From Adineta ricciae (taxonomy: Eukaryota; Rotifera; Eurotatoria; Adinetida; Adinetidae): a stretch of DNA of 64,000 bases. The notes beneath the pieces are model-generated. The model made no database searches and was not told where the DNA came from. It saw only the letters and a list, made by a program, of their open reading frames with translations. Positions within the stretch are counted from its first letter, which is position 1. Each line of letters opens with the position of its first letter. Made by a program: the position numbers and the translations under genes. Shown piece after piece: positions 23,580 through 36,054 of this stretch. The stretch lies in assembly GCA_905250025.1 (NCBI GenBank), contig CAJNOJ010000038.1, positions 62,001-126,000 on the forward strand. Direction: 5' to 3'.

Positions 23580-25786
23580 ATGGATGAAGTCAGTGTATCG
23601 GTGTCATTGACAACGTCTATTCCAAGCTATTCTTTCGATCGCGAGGAAATTAATCTTGAATCTCATCAAGTAGTCTGGTGTGACATTCAAGACAAAAGCC
23701 TAGCCGAAGAAGAGACGACCGAGATCGGCAGCAGACTGAGAAAGATTGTCGACTACACCCGATTCTTCAATGATGTGAACGAATGTGAAGACTATTTAGA
23801 GGAAACGAGCAAGACGAATACTTTTCTGATCTGCTCTGGAGAGGTGGGTAAAGCATTGATGACGCGTTGTGATCAATGTATATCATCTGTCGAAATGATG
23901 AAGAGCATGGTTGAATACCTTCAACGATCGATGCATGAATTTCTTTCACAGACTAGGATAAAATACGGATATTTACAAGATTTATTGAAATATCTCGAAA
24001 AGGACGTCGAAATTTATTTAGCTCAAGAAAAATATCCTATTTTCAGTGGATTGACAAAACAAGATATTACAGCGCAGGTAGGACAACCACAGCCTTGGGG
24101 ACTGTTTGCTGAAAGCCTCTGCTATTTGACGTATCCTGATAACTGTCGTCAACGATTAGTTGTTGCTCTTCAAGACTATTATCGGAACAGAAGTGAGACA
24201 CTTGCCATTCTCAAAGAATTCGAAGAAAACTATACTCCAAGTCAAGCAATTCACTGGTATACACGGGATACAGTCCTCTGCCGTCTTTTGAATCAAGCAT
24301 TACGTCAGCAGAACAGTGAATTATTGCTTCTTTTTGCTTTCTATCTTCGAGATCTGTTCGTTCGACTGACAAATCAGTGATTTATGCCTATCGAGGTCAG
24401 CTGATCTCGTTGAGCGAGATACAAAATCTAAAGGAAACTTCTGAAATCCATTGGCTTCGAGTAATTGGCGCGAACAGCTTCTTCTCGACATCGCTCGACC
24501 GCCAATCTGCGTTGATATTTCTCAATCAAGCCGCATGACGAGATGATGATTTACAAAGTGTACTTTTTGAGATCGAAATTGACTTTGGGAAATCGTTTGC
24601 TCTACCCTTTGCAGATATTTCGATATTCAGTCAATTTTCCAGCGAAAATGAAATTCTCTTTATGGCTGGAACACAGTTCAAAGTCAAAAAAAATCACGTA
24701 TAGTATCGAGGAGAATATTTATATAGCAGAACTGACTTTATCCAATCGATTGAAGTCGCCATTTGTGAACTTATGTCCAAGAAAACTTTTGGAAAAGTGT
24801 TGCGATCATCTTTGTGATTGTCTTACATCTGAGACAAGTGAAGAGATTCATGACTGTTTCAACGAATTGACTTTGTTATTTCCTTCTGAACAACAGTGGA
24901 TATTAGCCACAAAACATCAATGTCTAGCCGAGAACTGCCTTTGGACATTGGAACCACCTGATCTTCAAGAAGCATTGCTACAATACGACCATTCTCTGAA
25001 GATTTGAACTGTGTGATAAACATAGGAGACATTCACGAAAACCTTGGTGCGTTTTATTACGAAGACTTGCAAGATCGTTATCTTGCCATTAAACATTACA
25101 ATCTAAGTATTAACTATTGCAAAATTGCGTTGAAATCCAGAGCGTATGACGAATGCGAAGAAGAGTATCTACTCAGAATGATCAGTCGAAATTACGAGCA
25201 GAAAATGGAGATCCTCAGTGACAACGTCGAACAACGCAAGAAGTATGGTTTGGAAGCGATCAAATTTGGGAAGCTTGAGTGGAAAATGATGATGAAGAAG
25301 CTTGATAGTTGTGAAGTTTCTCGAGCGGCTGAGTGCATTCACAGGATAGGAAGTATTGAAGAAGGCATCTCTCTCTATGATCAAGCATTAGTCAGTTACA
25401 AGACAACATTGGAAATCTACGATGAATATGAAGGTTTATCTATGACAGTCGAAGCAACGCTTTGCGGCTGTATCGCTCTAATCTATCTCGAGCATATAGA
25501 AAATTGTGATGCAGCACTAAAATACAAGTTAATCCAGCACGAAAAGCAGCTGAATATTTACAAGACTGCTGCCGATACCAATGAAGGAGCTAGTGCCTTT
25601 GCAAAAGGAATATTGGCTATTAGTCACGAAGAATTGGCTGATGTGTATATTAAGCTTCGTCAATATGAACAAGCCTGTACTCATTTAATAACGGCCAAGA
25701 CACTTTACGTGGAAAGTAATTCTCGAAAGAAGAACAAACAAATTCAAGCTGTTGAGAAGAAACTGAAGTCTATCGATGCACTTTGA
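23580..25786 (+). pseudogene. ADP-ribosyltransferase/TPR protein, H2, multiply broken
   Basis: Full-length counterpart of 9935-11041 + 32006-33170. It starts MDEVSVSVSLTTSIPSY. Lesions relative to H1: a 16-bp deletion near 23874; a 30-bp deletion near 23911 removing the intron donor; a 37-bp deletion near 24362 between CGTTCRACTGAC repeats, shifting frame just before YRGQ; CGA to TGA at 24536-24538 (NQAA*RDDD); a +1 base in an A run near 24690; and a 28-bp deletion near 25003 between GATTT repeats. The catalytic pieces (YRGQ, FFSTSLDRQSAL, ENEILFMAGT) and the TPR region (GAFYYEDLQDRYLAIKHYN; ALVSYKTTLEIYDEYEG; ELADVYIKLRQYEQACTHLI) are still readable. The TPR part from 25004 to the stop remains open for 260 codons and could be read as a truncated product, but the enzyme is dead. 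Confidence 0.85.
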
Positions 25787-25983
25787 CATCGAGTCACTGT
25801 TCTTTTTCTTTTGTTCAATTGATTTTTGAGCATGATTTCCTAATCGGTGCAATCTAGAGTATGTGTGTGAACAGATAAGCTGCATATTTATATTCAGTGC
25901 ACTCTCTCGTCGACCTGATATGAATAATTAAGTTACAACCAGAGAAGATTAGTTAAGATTACATGTTTCATTGATATTACTCT

Positions 25984-28600
25984 CTACAAAATTAAAGTAT
26001 TACTAGAAACAATGTTGGTGGGCTCGAAAGACTGCGGTTCATCGATCATTTGTTTATCTTTCGGTAGATTTGTATGGGATTGATTCTTGTTTCCCGTTGA
26101 GTTACGTTCTTTCTTCGCCGGTGGTTTGACCTTTTTCGAAGGAGGAACGACTGATCGAGTTTCAGAACTGTCCGTACGAGAAGCCTGAGCATTGTCTGAA
26201 GTTTGTATGTTGTCCGTTGGTGGTTGTGTATTCAGCTGCGCATCGTTCTGTTGATTTCCATCATGATCCAACGTTTTATGTTGCTCATTATCTTTTTTAT
26301 TGTGAATAACGTCTACGACTTTTCCGGCTTGTTGGATGCCAAAAGCAAGAATTGGATTTCCTGCATAGCCACCAGCTTCTAATGGGACACTGACACAACC
26401 AAGATCCGTTTTAGGTCCCGGTGTTGTTGGACCAAAATCGACAAAATCGAACTTCTTCTCCAGTGCTTCTCTGAGTACCCATTGTAACATGACAAAGTAA
26501 GCTTTCAGTGGTCGAGCTTTCTCATGTGTCAAGCCCTGAATATCAGTTGTCAAGAGTTTATATGGAAATTTGTAAATCACCGAACTGGCAATAACTTCAC
26601 CGTTGAAACGAAGGAAAACTACCGAACGGTACGGTACATTCATATTGTTACCCATCGAAGAAATGAATTTAGCTGAGGGTTTTACTAATGGTGGTGGTTC
26701 TTTATTTTCTCGTCGGACTCGGACGATGTTTTCAAATTGTTGACACACAATGTCGCCAACCTCGCTCGGACTTAAATGATCAATTTCTTCGATAGTACCG
26801 CCTTTGGTCAGAAATTGTTGAATATAAGGTCGTCGATTACCTTTTTTCAGTGTTTTCATGTATTCGGCCCATGTTTTGCCATGATGTGGTCTCACATCGA
26901 CTAAATGTGTGGGTGGTAGGGAAAAGGGAAAGAACCCAGCTGTAGGAATCGCTTTTGCTACTAATTCTGTGCTGAGAGTTGGCAAGAGAAGAACGTTGCA
27001 ATGAGTGTCGGATTTCTGCATTTCATTCCAATCGATAATTGCTTCCAAGACGTGAGCAGCACGTGTTAACGGATCTTTATGAGGTGTAGTGAAGAAAATA
27101 CTTGTTCGAAATGGCCATTGATAACCAATGAGGCCCAGTCGAAGTAAAAGTGGGCGAAACCGTGGAGTACAATTCTTCGAACCGAGTGTTCGCTGAAGAA
27201 CGTTACCCCAAAAACCATTGAAATTAGCTTTACTCATCACATCATACTTATGAACAATGGTAAGAAGAACAAGTGCTTCCGTGTCGTCCCATTGATCGTT
27301 TGCAAGTTGAACTCGTTGATCAGATCGACCAATACGTAAAACAACACATTCGGTACTTTCCAATTGGCCGTTTTCATATGCTTTCATTAACTGTAGAGCT
27401 GCTTCACCTGTCATTCCGTCTAATGTTTCATTAAACGCATCAATCCCAGCCGCCCAGTGCGTCATGCAAGCAGGAGACGTCTGATTCAACCAAATCCGCT
27501 CGATTGTTAACCCATTTCGAGCAGGCCGTGTCGCACGGACTAAAACATGTAACGATCTCATCGCGAATATCAAGAGAATACATTGTATAGCAGAAATAAT
27601 TGGGTCCGACTGAACTAATGTGTGTAGATGAGGACGATTGGTTCCATTACCAGATTTTGAACGATAACACAAAAGATTGATCGTAAACGAGACAATTAAC
27701 ACCAGGCCGATGCCGCAGACGACGTTGAAAAGCTGTCGAAGACGTTTTCGAAATTGATTCGGTCCACTTTCTTTTCTCCCATAGACGAAAGTTAAACTAA
27801 GACCAACAAGTCCACAGAAAAGTGTATAACTTGAACTTGCTTGAAATGTCGTATAACACCAAAGTGGTACAGTACTGTTCGCTTCGATACGTTTCTGTAG
27901 ACGACCGATGCGTGCGTTAAAAATTATCGAAGCGATGGAGACTGCCATGAGAACTGTCGATGAAAAGCAGAGCACGAATCGAGAATATCGATATTTCGGA
28001 CTCCAAGCAAGAACACGATTTTCAATTGCACATGCTGTTTGACATATACCAATAATAAGAGTAAGCACCATAACCGCCAATCGAACGCCATTGTACACCT
28101 GGTCAGTGTTCGATAGATCAGCAGACCAATAAATAAAATCAACGATAAAAACTAATGAAAAAAGAATTGTACAAACTATGTTCGAAACGAGATGGAATAT
28201 ATTGACCAATTTATAGTTTGATTTTTGATCTTCATGTTTTCTTCGTTCATAAATGGTCAGAACAAGACCAAGTACTGCATTGATACTACTCAGCGATGTG
28301 ACGAGCATCTCATACACAAAATAACTCCACTTGTCATGTTTCTGCTTTTTGCGTGCATTAACAACATTTATGTAGGTACAAGCAAAGAAAACAATTGAAC
28401 ATCCTATTAGAATCACCAAGTTGAAAATGATCAATGTTCTCAGCTTACGTCGTACGGCAAGGTTCAACTTAGACTCTGGAATAGCTGATCTAAAACATCA
28501 AGGACGTCAGTTTTTTCGTATTTCTCCTCTCGTTGTGTCAGTATATCACAATGACTTACATCGTAACGTGAACGTCAGAATTCGCAGTAGTGGATGCCAT
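25984..28600 (-). CDS. Eight-helix membrane protein with FemAB/GNAT-like acyltransferase domain, H2 copy
   Basis: Two exons: 28600-28560 (MASTTANSDVHVT) and 28489-25984, with a 70-bp GT-AG intron. This start is preferred because exon 1, its splice sites and its frame are conserved in H1, while the large exon has no early ATG. Residues 1-340 carry about eight hydrophobic helices (for example TLIIFNLVILIGCSIVFFA and FNVVCGIGLVLIVSFTINLL). The rest is a soluble domain resembling FemAB/GNAT acyltransferases of bacteria: EYMKTLKKGNRRPYIQQFL, VFLRFNGEVIASSVIYKFPY, and FDFVDFGPTTPGPKTDLGC. The tail (last about 110 residues) is polar and Lys/Pro-rich. Bacterial relatives add amino acids or acyl groups to cell-surface precursors; the substrate here is unknown. 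A bacterial or plant/algal origin of the enzyme part is possible. About 96% identical to the H1 protein. Confidence 0.8.
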
Positions 28601-29450
28601 ACTTCGAAATGTAATTATCTGAAATGGGAAAATGTAATTGTTCATTTTCTTTAAATTGGGTCTCTAATACTATCCGTCCTTGTAACGAAATCTCACTTCC
28701 AAAGGATTTCATTTCTAAGTTTTACTATGCAACAATAGAAGTAAAAATATTGCGCAAGTTTAATTGTTCGAAACGAATATACAGTGAATATACTAAACCA
28801 ATGAATTTCACCGATCATCGATTCGACGATTGTACAATAATAATACAATGATTTTTAAAGCTAATAAGAAATACAAGTATATAACTCTTGTGGTATAAGA
28901 ATTGACCGAAGAAACTTTCTGAAATCGAATATAATAATGATGATGAAGATATGCAATAAACGATGCGCTATGACGATGGACAACGTCATGATGATGACGA
29001 AAAGAACAAAAATACACTTGTGTACACTTATCTTTGCTCTCGATTACAATGATTATTTATGCGTGAAGCACGTGAATATTAGAAAATAAATATAATGTGT
29101 GAATGAGTGATCAATATTCAAAACATACATCTGTTGCAAAGAGTAAAATATCACAGAATGATTTCTATTCTTATATGAAAGCACCAACTGCTCCATAATA
29201 AAATTCACAGTATACAAGCACGTTTTTTTAATCGAAGAAAAGATATTTTCTACACGGTTTTTTTCTCTATATTATTGTATCATAGCCGATGCTCCTTGCA
29301 TAACCTTTGTGTTCTTATGGTTCGCTTTCCACAAAGGTATGATGCTCGCAGTGTCTATCTACCAACAATATATTTTTCAGGAGTTGAAGCACAAAGTTGA
29401 ATGAGGAATGAATATATTGAATTGTGATTTAGATTATTACAAAAAATCAT
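28601..29450. other. Intergenic, H2; site lacking the 15-kb TRPM-LRR segment
   Basis: Upstream flank of the acyltransferase-like gene. It aligns with 36055-36810 of H1 up to about 29330. The next 130 bp are unique to H2, then homology resumes at the 3' end of the GPCR, which in H1 lies at 51.9 kb. No trace of TRPM or leucine-rich exons was found here. Confidence 0.75.
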
Positions 29451-30658
29451 TTATTTTTTATTCAATTTTGTTTCACGTAAATGAACTGTTTGAGTTTGAG
29501 TGATGCCCGTGCCCAAAATGTGTGTGACAACACCCACACGACTAGTACGAAGGATATTGATGACATGGTAAAATTCTTGACGAAACAATCGACTTGATAA
29601 ACAATGAATATAGAAAGATGCCTAAAATAACGAGCATAACTACGAAGAAAAATCTTTTTTTTTTATAAAACTTACTGCATAATTGATTGAAGCGACTAAG
29701 ACGGCAAAATTGTTGAACTGAACCAATTGTTCCAATGTGAGTTTTGATCGTAAAATATAAGTCATGAGAATGTAGAATAGACTCAATGGAATCTGTGTAA
29801 TGAAAAAGAGAAAAATACTCGAAATCATTATTAATAGGATTTGTCGATCGATAAAAATACGGCGACCACGTTTCATCTGGGATTTTTGTTGTTGTTGTCG
29901 GCGAAGTTCAACAAATAGGCTGATGCTGAATGCCAACAGGAGTATCGTTGGTAGAACTATTTGAAGAATTGTTATTAAGATTGGCCAAATCTTCGAAAGA
30001 CAATTTCAGAGATATTTTCCATATTTCAAAGAAAGAAACTGACGGTCGAATAGAAATATTCATATGATGGATTCGATGTTCGGCTAGAAGAACAAACAGC
30101 TGCTCCCGCAACAACTTCGATGAATGGCGAAGCCAAATGAGAGTTGAGAGCAGCAGAAACGATCACAATGACACATGTACCAATAGTCACTCGTTTTCGT
30201 GTGCACAGTTCTTTCACTCGAAATGCAAATCGAACACGAAGCCATCGGTCAATGGTGATCGTTAACAAAAGCCATGCTGTGCAACACATACAGAAGTATT
30301 GCAGAAATGTATAAGCGCGACATAATTGATTCATCATGTTCCTGTTTGCTGTTGAAACATTGAGACCAATGAAGATAAATATGTAGAAACATGTGAGTAA
30401 ATAAATGAGATCAGATATTGCCATGTAGATGAAGAGAGTACTTGTCGATACTTTGCGAAGAGTTTCACGATGAAAGATCGTGAGACTTCCAGCATGACCG
30501 AAGAAACCAAAGAGGAAAAGAATTAAATAACCATAGAGAACGACATTCCTTTGTAGAGGTGTTATAGCAGATGAACCCATTCCACCACCCCCAGGAGGAG
30601 GAGGCGGAGGTCTCATTCCACCACCACCTGGAGGGACACTATTGTTATTGTTGTTCAT
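29451..30658 (-). CDS. Class A GPCR with proline-rich N terminus, H2 copy
   Basis: Start at 30658. The N-terminal 30 residues are Asn, Gly and Pro runs (MRPPPPPPGGGGMGSS). TM1 is NVVLYGYLILFLFGFFGHAG. TM2 is STLFIYMAISDLIYLLTCFY with the conserved Asp. TM3 ends in DRW in place of DRY (ITIDRWLRVRFAF). TM4 is VTIGTCVIVIVSAALNSHLA, then ECL2 with Cys. A short intron lies inside TM5 (about 29990-30042). TM5-TM7 follow (IWPILITILQIVLPTILL; QILLIMISSIFLFFITQIPL; NFAVLVASINYA). A second intron (donor GCA/GTAAGT near 29675) precedes the last exon (ASFYIHCLSSRLFRQEFYHV), stop at 29451-29453. The TM5 intron donor is uncertain (GTCAGT fits the phase). The ligand is unknown; the layout resembles neuropeptide-type receptors. 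Confidence 0.75.
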
Positions 30659-31149
30659 CTATGTGTATAGATATGTCGTAGATATAAAACTAGTGGAGAA
30701 TCTTCATTGTATATATACGTGATAACTCTTCAATCTCATAGAACTGTCATGTGCAGATGTGTATATGCACTTCTGTTTCATGTTTATGCCAAGAACAGAA
30801 CAACAGCTTCAGAAGCTGCAAGTTCGACTTGATATCACCGAAGTGCTCTATGCGAGATCATTAATTTAAAAAACAAGAGCTTTTCGCGTTTGTAATTGAC
30901 AAATCCAATACAGACGCCAAATTGAATTGTTTTTTTTTCTTATCCAGGTCACATCTCTTTAGTATGGCGGAAGATGAGATACGAACTTTCTTGGATGGTG
31001 TGCATCAAATTTCGGTTTCATTAACATAACATGTCCTCGTATACTGTAAATTAGTTGTATTCGTTACGCCAATAGTCGGAGATAACATGCGTCAATTGAA
31101 ATATCGTTCATTGGCGATTCCAATGTGTTAGTGTAGAGTATTCGAAGAT
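30659..31149. other. Intergenic, H2
   Basis: Upstream flank of the GPCR, strongly similar to 53096-53640. It probably contains the receptor promoter. Nothing else recognised. Confidence 0.5.
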
Positions 31150-31535
31150 ATCATATGTTATGTTTAGGTAAAGTTCAATGTAGAGCCGTCAGTTTTCATC
31201 TCATCGCATTCAATTGTGCACTATTCACTAATAACATCATCAAACAGAATATGTCAATAGATCCATACACCGATACAATGATAGTAACTACTAACCCCCG
31301 TAGTAGATGTTTTCACCATAAATGCCGGATAATCTTAGTATCAGGATTTTATACAATACAGACAATCGAACCTTCTTTAATCATGTCATCTATTTCGTTC
31401 AGTTATATCCATACACAATTGTAGTCACCGATATCATCGCAATTTCGATGACATGTGTGACATAATAGTCGCTAAATATGGTTCGAACAGCATTCGCATT
31501 TTGCAATGGATTTAAATTTATCTTCGAACGAAATC
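31150..31535 (+). pseudogene. FG-GAP/VCBS repeat relic, H2
   Basis: At about 31450-31530 one frame reads NFDDMCDIIVAKYGSNSIRI, matching the rotifer FG-GAP repeat pattern (DFNNDGxxDIVVANYGSNSIS). The surrounding sequence (from 31155) matches the H1 relic at 53640-54480 but lacks about 450 bp of it. No continuous frame. Confidence 0.5.
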
Positions 31536-31641
31536 AACAAAGTTCTTCTCTTAAGGGTAGAGGTGATTCTATCCATTATCTTCCTCGTAACACCCTCACC
31601 GAAATTTGATATTATTTATTCAATTGACCGAAAAAGTCCAT

Positions 31642-32004
31642 CTAAGGAGAAAGTGAATATTTTTCTAATGGATACCACGAAGCAGGTTTACAGGATTCGA
31701 TTCCGAATATCATCCAAAAAAATGCATAACATATTAACATAATAAGATACAAAATATTTGATTGTTTAACCCATTTAATTCGTAAAATAATCTCTTTTGC
31801 TTGTTCTGGTTTAGCATGTGGACCATTTAGACGATAATGTGCATTTAATAATGGTCCACACATCAATTTCAGCCATAGATTTGGTTCACGAAAAAAGATT
31901 TTCAGAAGATTTGGTCGACATCCAATCGTTCTCGCTAAATCATCTGAATAAATTAAAAAATCCGTTAAATTCGTTAAGCGTTCAACTCGATAAGATGTTA
32001 ACTG
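31642..32004 (-). CDS. Flavin-containing monooxygenase, C-terminal fragment, H2
   Basis: The frame is open from the block edge at 32004 (QLTSYRVERLTNLTDFLIYS) to the stop at 31642. It includes the C-terminal hydrophobic anchor (SNILYLIMLICYAFFWMIFG) and the tail ESCKPASWYPLEKY. The edge bases 31784-32004 are identical to 54923-55143 of block 4, so the remaining N-terminal part of this copy is probably 55144-56463. Confidence 0.8.
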   Translation of the reverse strand, partial: QLTSYRVERLTNLTDFLIYSDDLARTIGCRPNLLKIFFREPNLWLKLMCGPLLNAHYRLNGPHAKPEQAKEIILRIKWVKQSNILYLIMLICYAFFWMIFGIESCKPASWYPLEKYSLSP

Positions 32005-32005
32005 N
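32005..32005. other. Assembly join (single n)
   Basis: Leftward FMO sequence ends and rightward ART sequence begins in mid-codon. The bases to the right repeat those at 10997-11041, and those to the left repeat 54923-55143. The join is not biological. Confidence 0.92.
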
Positions 32006-33170
32006 TGTACTTTTTGAGATCGAAATTGACTTTGGGAAATCGTTTGCTCTACCCTTTGCAGATATTTCGATGTTCAGTCAATTTTCCAGTGAAAATGAAA
32101 TTCTCTTTATGGCTGGAACACAGTTTAAAATAAAAAAGATCACGTATAGTGTCGAGGAGAATATTTATATAGCAGAACTGACTTTATCCAATCGATTGAA
32201 GCCGCCATTTGAAAACTTATGTCCGAGAAAACTTTTGAAAAAGTGTTGCGATCATCTCTGTGATTGTCTGACATCTGAGACAAGTGAAGAGATTCATAAC
32301 TGTTTCAATGAATTGACTTGTTTATTTCCTTCTGAACAACAGTGGATATTAGCCACAAAACATCAATGTCTAGCCGAGAACTGCCTTTGGACATTGGAAC
32401 CATCTGATCTTCAAGAAGCATTGCTACAATACGACCATTCTCTGAAGATTTGGAAAATATTCTTAGCTGACATAGATTTGAACTGTGTGATAAACATAGG
32501 AAATATTCACGAAGATCTTGGTGCGTTTTATTACGAAGACTTGCAAGACCGTCATCGTGCCATTAAACATTACAATCTAAGTATTAACTATTGCAAAATT
32601 GCGTTGAAATCCAGAGTGTATGACGAATGATCAGTCGAATTTATGAGCAGAAAATGGAGACCGCCGGTGACAACGTCGAACAACACAAGAAGTACGGTTT
32701 GGAAGCGATCAAATTTGGGAAGCTTGAGTGGAAAATGATGATGAAGAAACTGGATAGTTGTGAAGTTTCTCGAGCTGCTGAGTGCATTCACAGAATAGGA
32801 AGTATTGAAGAAGCCATCTCTCTCTATGACAGTCGAAGCAACACTTTGCGGCCGTGTCGCTCTAATGTATCTCGAGCATATAGAAAATAGTGATGCAGCA
32901 CTAAAATACAAGTTAATCCAGCATGAAAAGGAGTTGAATATTTATAAGACTGCGGCCGATACCAATGAAGGACCTAGTGCTTTTGCAAAAAGAATATTGG
33001 CTATTAGTCACGAAGAATTGGCTGATGTGTATATTAAGCTTCATCAATATGAGCAAGCCTGTACTCATTTAATAACGGCCAAGACACTTTACATGGAAAG
33101 TAATTTTCAACAGAAGAACCAACAAATTCAAGCTGTTGAGGAGAAACTGACGTCTATTGATGCGCTTTGA
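32006..33170 (+). pseudogene. ADP-ribosyltransferase/TPR protein, H1, 3' part
   Basis: Continuation of 9935-11041. It opens in frame VLFEIEIDFGKSFALPFADI, then SSENEILFMAGTQFKIKKIT with the catalytic E-N-E (R-S-ExE family). The TPR part follows (GAFYYEDLQDRHRAIKHYN). Two deletions break it: 25 bp at about 32630 between GAATG repeats, and 65 bp at about 32830 between CTATGA repeats. Both shift frame. The final TPRs (ELADVYIKLHQYEQACTHLI, stop at 33168-33170) are intact in sequence but out of frame with the enzyme. Here the lesions are in places where H2 is whole, and the reverse is also true. Confidence 0.82.
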
Positions 33171-33438
33171 CATCGAGCCACTGTTCTTTTTCTTTTGTTC
33201 AATTGATTTTTGAGCATGATTTCCTAAACGGTGCAATCTAAAGTATGTGTGTAAACAGGTAAGCTGCATATTTATATTTAATGCAGTCTCTCGTCGACAT
33301 GATATTCAACTGTTGAGCTTTTATCGGTCACGATATGAATTCTTTGTTGATGTCATAGTCGAAGTACAAGATCTTAAATATGAATAATTACAATCAGAGA
33401 AGATTAGATAAGGTTACGTCTTTCATTGATATTACTCT

Positions 33439-36054
33439 TTACAAAACTAAAGTATTACTAGAAACAATGTCGGTGGATTCGAAAGGCTGTGGTTCATCGA
33501 TCATTTGTTTATCTTTCGGCAGACTTGGACGGGATTGATTCTCGTTTCCCGTTAAGTTACGTCCTTTCTTCGCCGGTGGTTTGACTTTTTTCGAAGGAGG
33601 AACGGCTGATCGAGTTTCAGAACTGTCCGTCCGAGAAGCCTGAACATTGTCTGAAGTTTGTATGTTGTCCGTTGGTGGTTGTATATTCAGCTGAGTATCG
33701 TTCTGTTGATCTCCATCATGATCCAATGTTTTATGTTGCTGATTATCTTTTTTATTGTGAATAACATCTACGACTCTTCCAGCTTGTTGGATGCCAAAAG
33801 CAAGAATTGGATTTCCTGCATAGCCACCAGCTTCTAATGGGACACTGACACAACCAAGATCCGTTTTAGGTCCCGGTGTTGTCGGACCAAAATCGACAAA
33901 ATCGTACTTCTTCTCCAATGCTTCTCTGAGTACCCATTGTAACATAACAAAGTAAGCTTTCAGTGGTCGAGCTTTCTCATGTGTCAAGCCCTGAATATCA
34001 GTTGTCAAAATTTTATATGGAAATTTGTAAATCACCGAACTGGCAATAACTTCACCGTTGAAACGAAGAAAAACTACCGAACGGTACGGTACATTCATAT
34101 TGTTACCCATCGAAGAAATGAATTCAGCCGAGGGTTTTACTAATGGTGGTGGTTCTTTATTTTCTCTTCGGACTCGGACGATGTTTTCAAATTGTTGACA
34201 CACAATGTCGCCAACCTCGCTCGGACTTAAATGATCAATTTCTTCGATAGTACCGCCTTTTGTCAGAAATTGTTGAATATAAGGTCGTCGATTACCTTTT
34301 TTCAGTGTTTTCATGTATTCGGCCCATGTTTTGCCATGGTGCGGTCTCACATCGACTAAATGTGTGGGTGGTAGGGAAAAGGGAAAGAAACCAGCTGCAG
34401 GAATCGCTTTTGCAACTAATTCTGTGCTGAGAGTTGGCAAGAGAAGAACATTACAATGAGTGTTGGACTTCTGCATTTCATTCCAATCGATAATTGCTTC
34501 CAAGACGTGAGCAGCACGTGTTAACGGATCTTGATGGGGTGTAGTAAAGAAAATACTGGTTCGAAATGGCCATTGATAACCAATGAGACCCAGTCGAAGT
34601 AAAAGTGGGCGAAACCGTGGAGTACAATTCTTTGAACCGAGTGTTCGCTGAAGAATGTTACCCCAAAAGCCATTGAAATTAGCTTTACTCATCACATCAT
34701 ACTTATGAATAATAGTAAGAAGAACAAGTGCTTCCGTATCGTCCCATTGATCGTTTTCAAGTTGAACTCGTTGACCAGATCGACCAATACGTAACACCAC
34801 ACATTCGGTGCTTTCCAATTGACCGTTTTCATATGCTTTCATCAACTGTAGAGCTGCTTCACCTGTCATTCCGTCTAATGTTCCATTAAATGCATCAATC
34901 CCAGCCGCCCAGTGCGTCATACAAGCAGGAGATGTCTGATTCAGCCAAATCCGCTCGATTGTCAACCCATTTCGAGCAGGTCGTGTTGCACGAACTAAGA
35001 TATGTAACGATCTCATCGCGAATATCAAGAGAATACATTGTACAGCAGAAACAATTGGATCCGACTGAACTAATGTGTGTAGATGAGGACGATTGGTTCC
35101 ATTACCAGATTCTGAACGGTAAGACAAAAGATTGATCGTAAACGAGACAATTAACACCAGACCAATGCCGCAGACGACGTTGAAAAGCTGTCGAAGACGT
35201 TTTCGAAATTGATTCGGTCCACTTTCTTTTCTCCCATAGACGAAAGTTAAACAAACACCAACAAGTCCACATAAAAGTGTATAACTTGAACTTGCTTGAA
35301 ATGTTGTATAACACCAAAGTGGTACAGTACTATTCGCTTCGATACGTTGTTGTAGACGACCGATGCGTGCGTTAAAAATTATCGAAGCAATGGAGACTGC
35401 CATGAGAACTGTCGATGAAAAGCAGAGCACGAATCGAGAATATCGATATTTCGGACTCCAAGCAAGAACACGATTTTCAATTGCACATGCTGTTTGACAT
35501 ATACCAATAATAAGAGTAAGCACCATAACCGCCAATCGAACACCATTGTAGACCTGATCAGTGTTCGATAGATCAGCAGACCAATAAATAAAATCGATGA
35601 TAAAAACTAATGAAAAAAGAATTGTACAAACAATGTTCGAAACGAGATGAATGACATTGACCAATTTATAGTTTGATTGTTGATCTTCATGTTTTCTTTG
35701 TTCATAAATGATCAAAACAAGACCAAGAATTGCATTGATACTACTCAACGATGTGACGAACATCTCATACACAAAATAACTCCACTTGTCATGTTTCTGC
35801 TTTTTGCGCGCATTAACAACATTTATGTAGATACAAGCAAAGAAAACAATTGAACATCCTATTAGAATAACCGAGTTGAATATGATCAATGTTCTCAGCT
35901 TACGTCGTACGGCAAGATTCAACTTAGACTCTGGAATAGCTGATCTAAAACATCAAGAACATCATTTTTAGTATTCTTCATCTCGTTTGTGTCAGTATAT
36001 CACAACGACTTACATCGTAATATGAACATCAGAATTGTCAGTAGTGGATGTCAT
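33439..36054 (-). CDS. Eight-helix membrane protein with FemAB/GNAT-like acyltransferase domain, H1 copy
   Basis: Same as 25984-28600. Exons are 36054-36014 (MTSTTDNSDVHIT) and 35944-33439, with a 69-bp GT-AG intron. Both copies are open and the changes are mostly conservative, unlike the neighbouring ART gene, so both probably make protein. Motifs VDFGPTTPGPKTDLGC and LRFNGEVIASSVIYKF are unchanged. Most differences fall in the first helices and in the polar tail (for example KKGRNLTGNENQSRPSLPKD here against KKERNSTGNKNQSHTNLPKD). Confidence 0.8.

Noticed and set aside
1-24380. 14-kb tandem segmental duplication
   Set aside because: The repeat boundary coincides with an n join and the broken ART gene finds its other half at 32006, so alleles placed in tandem by assembly are more likely.
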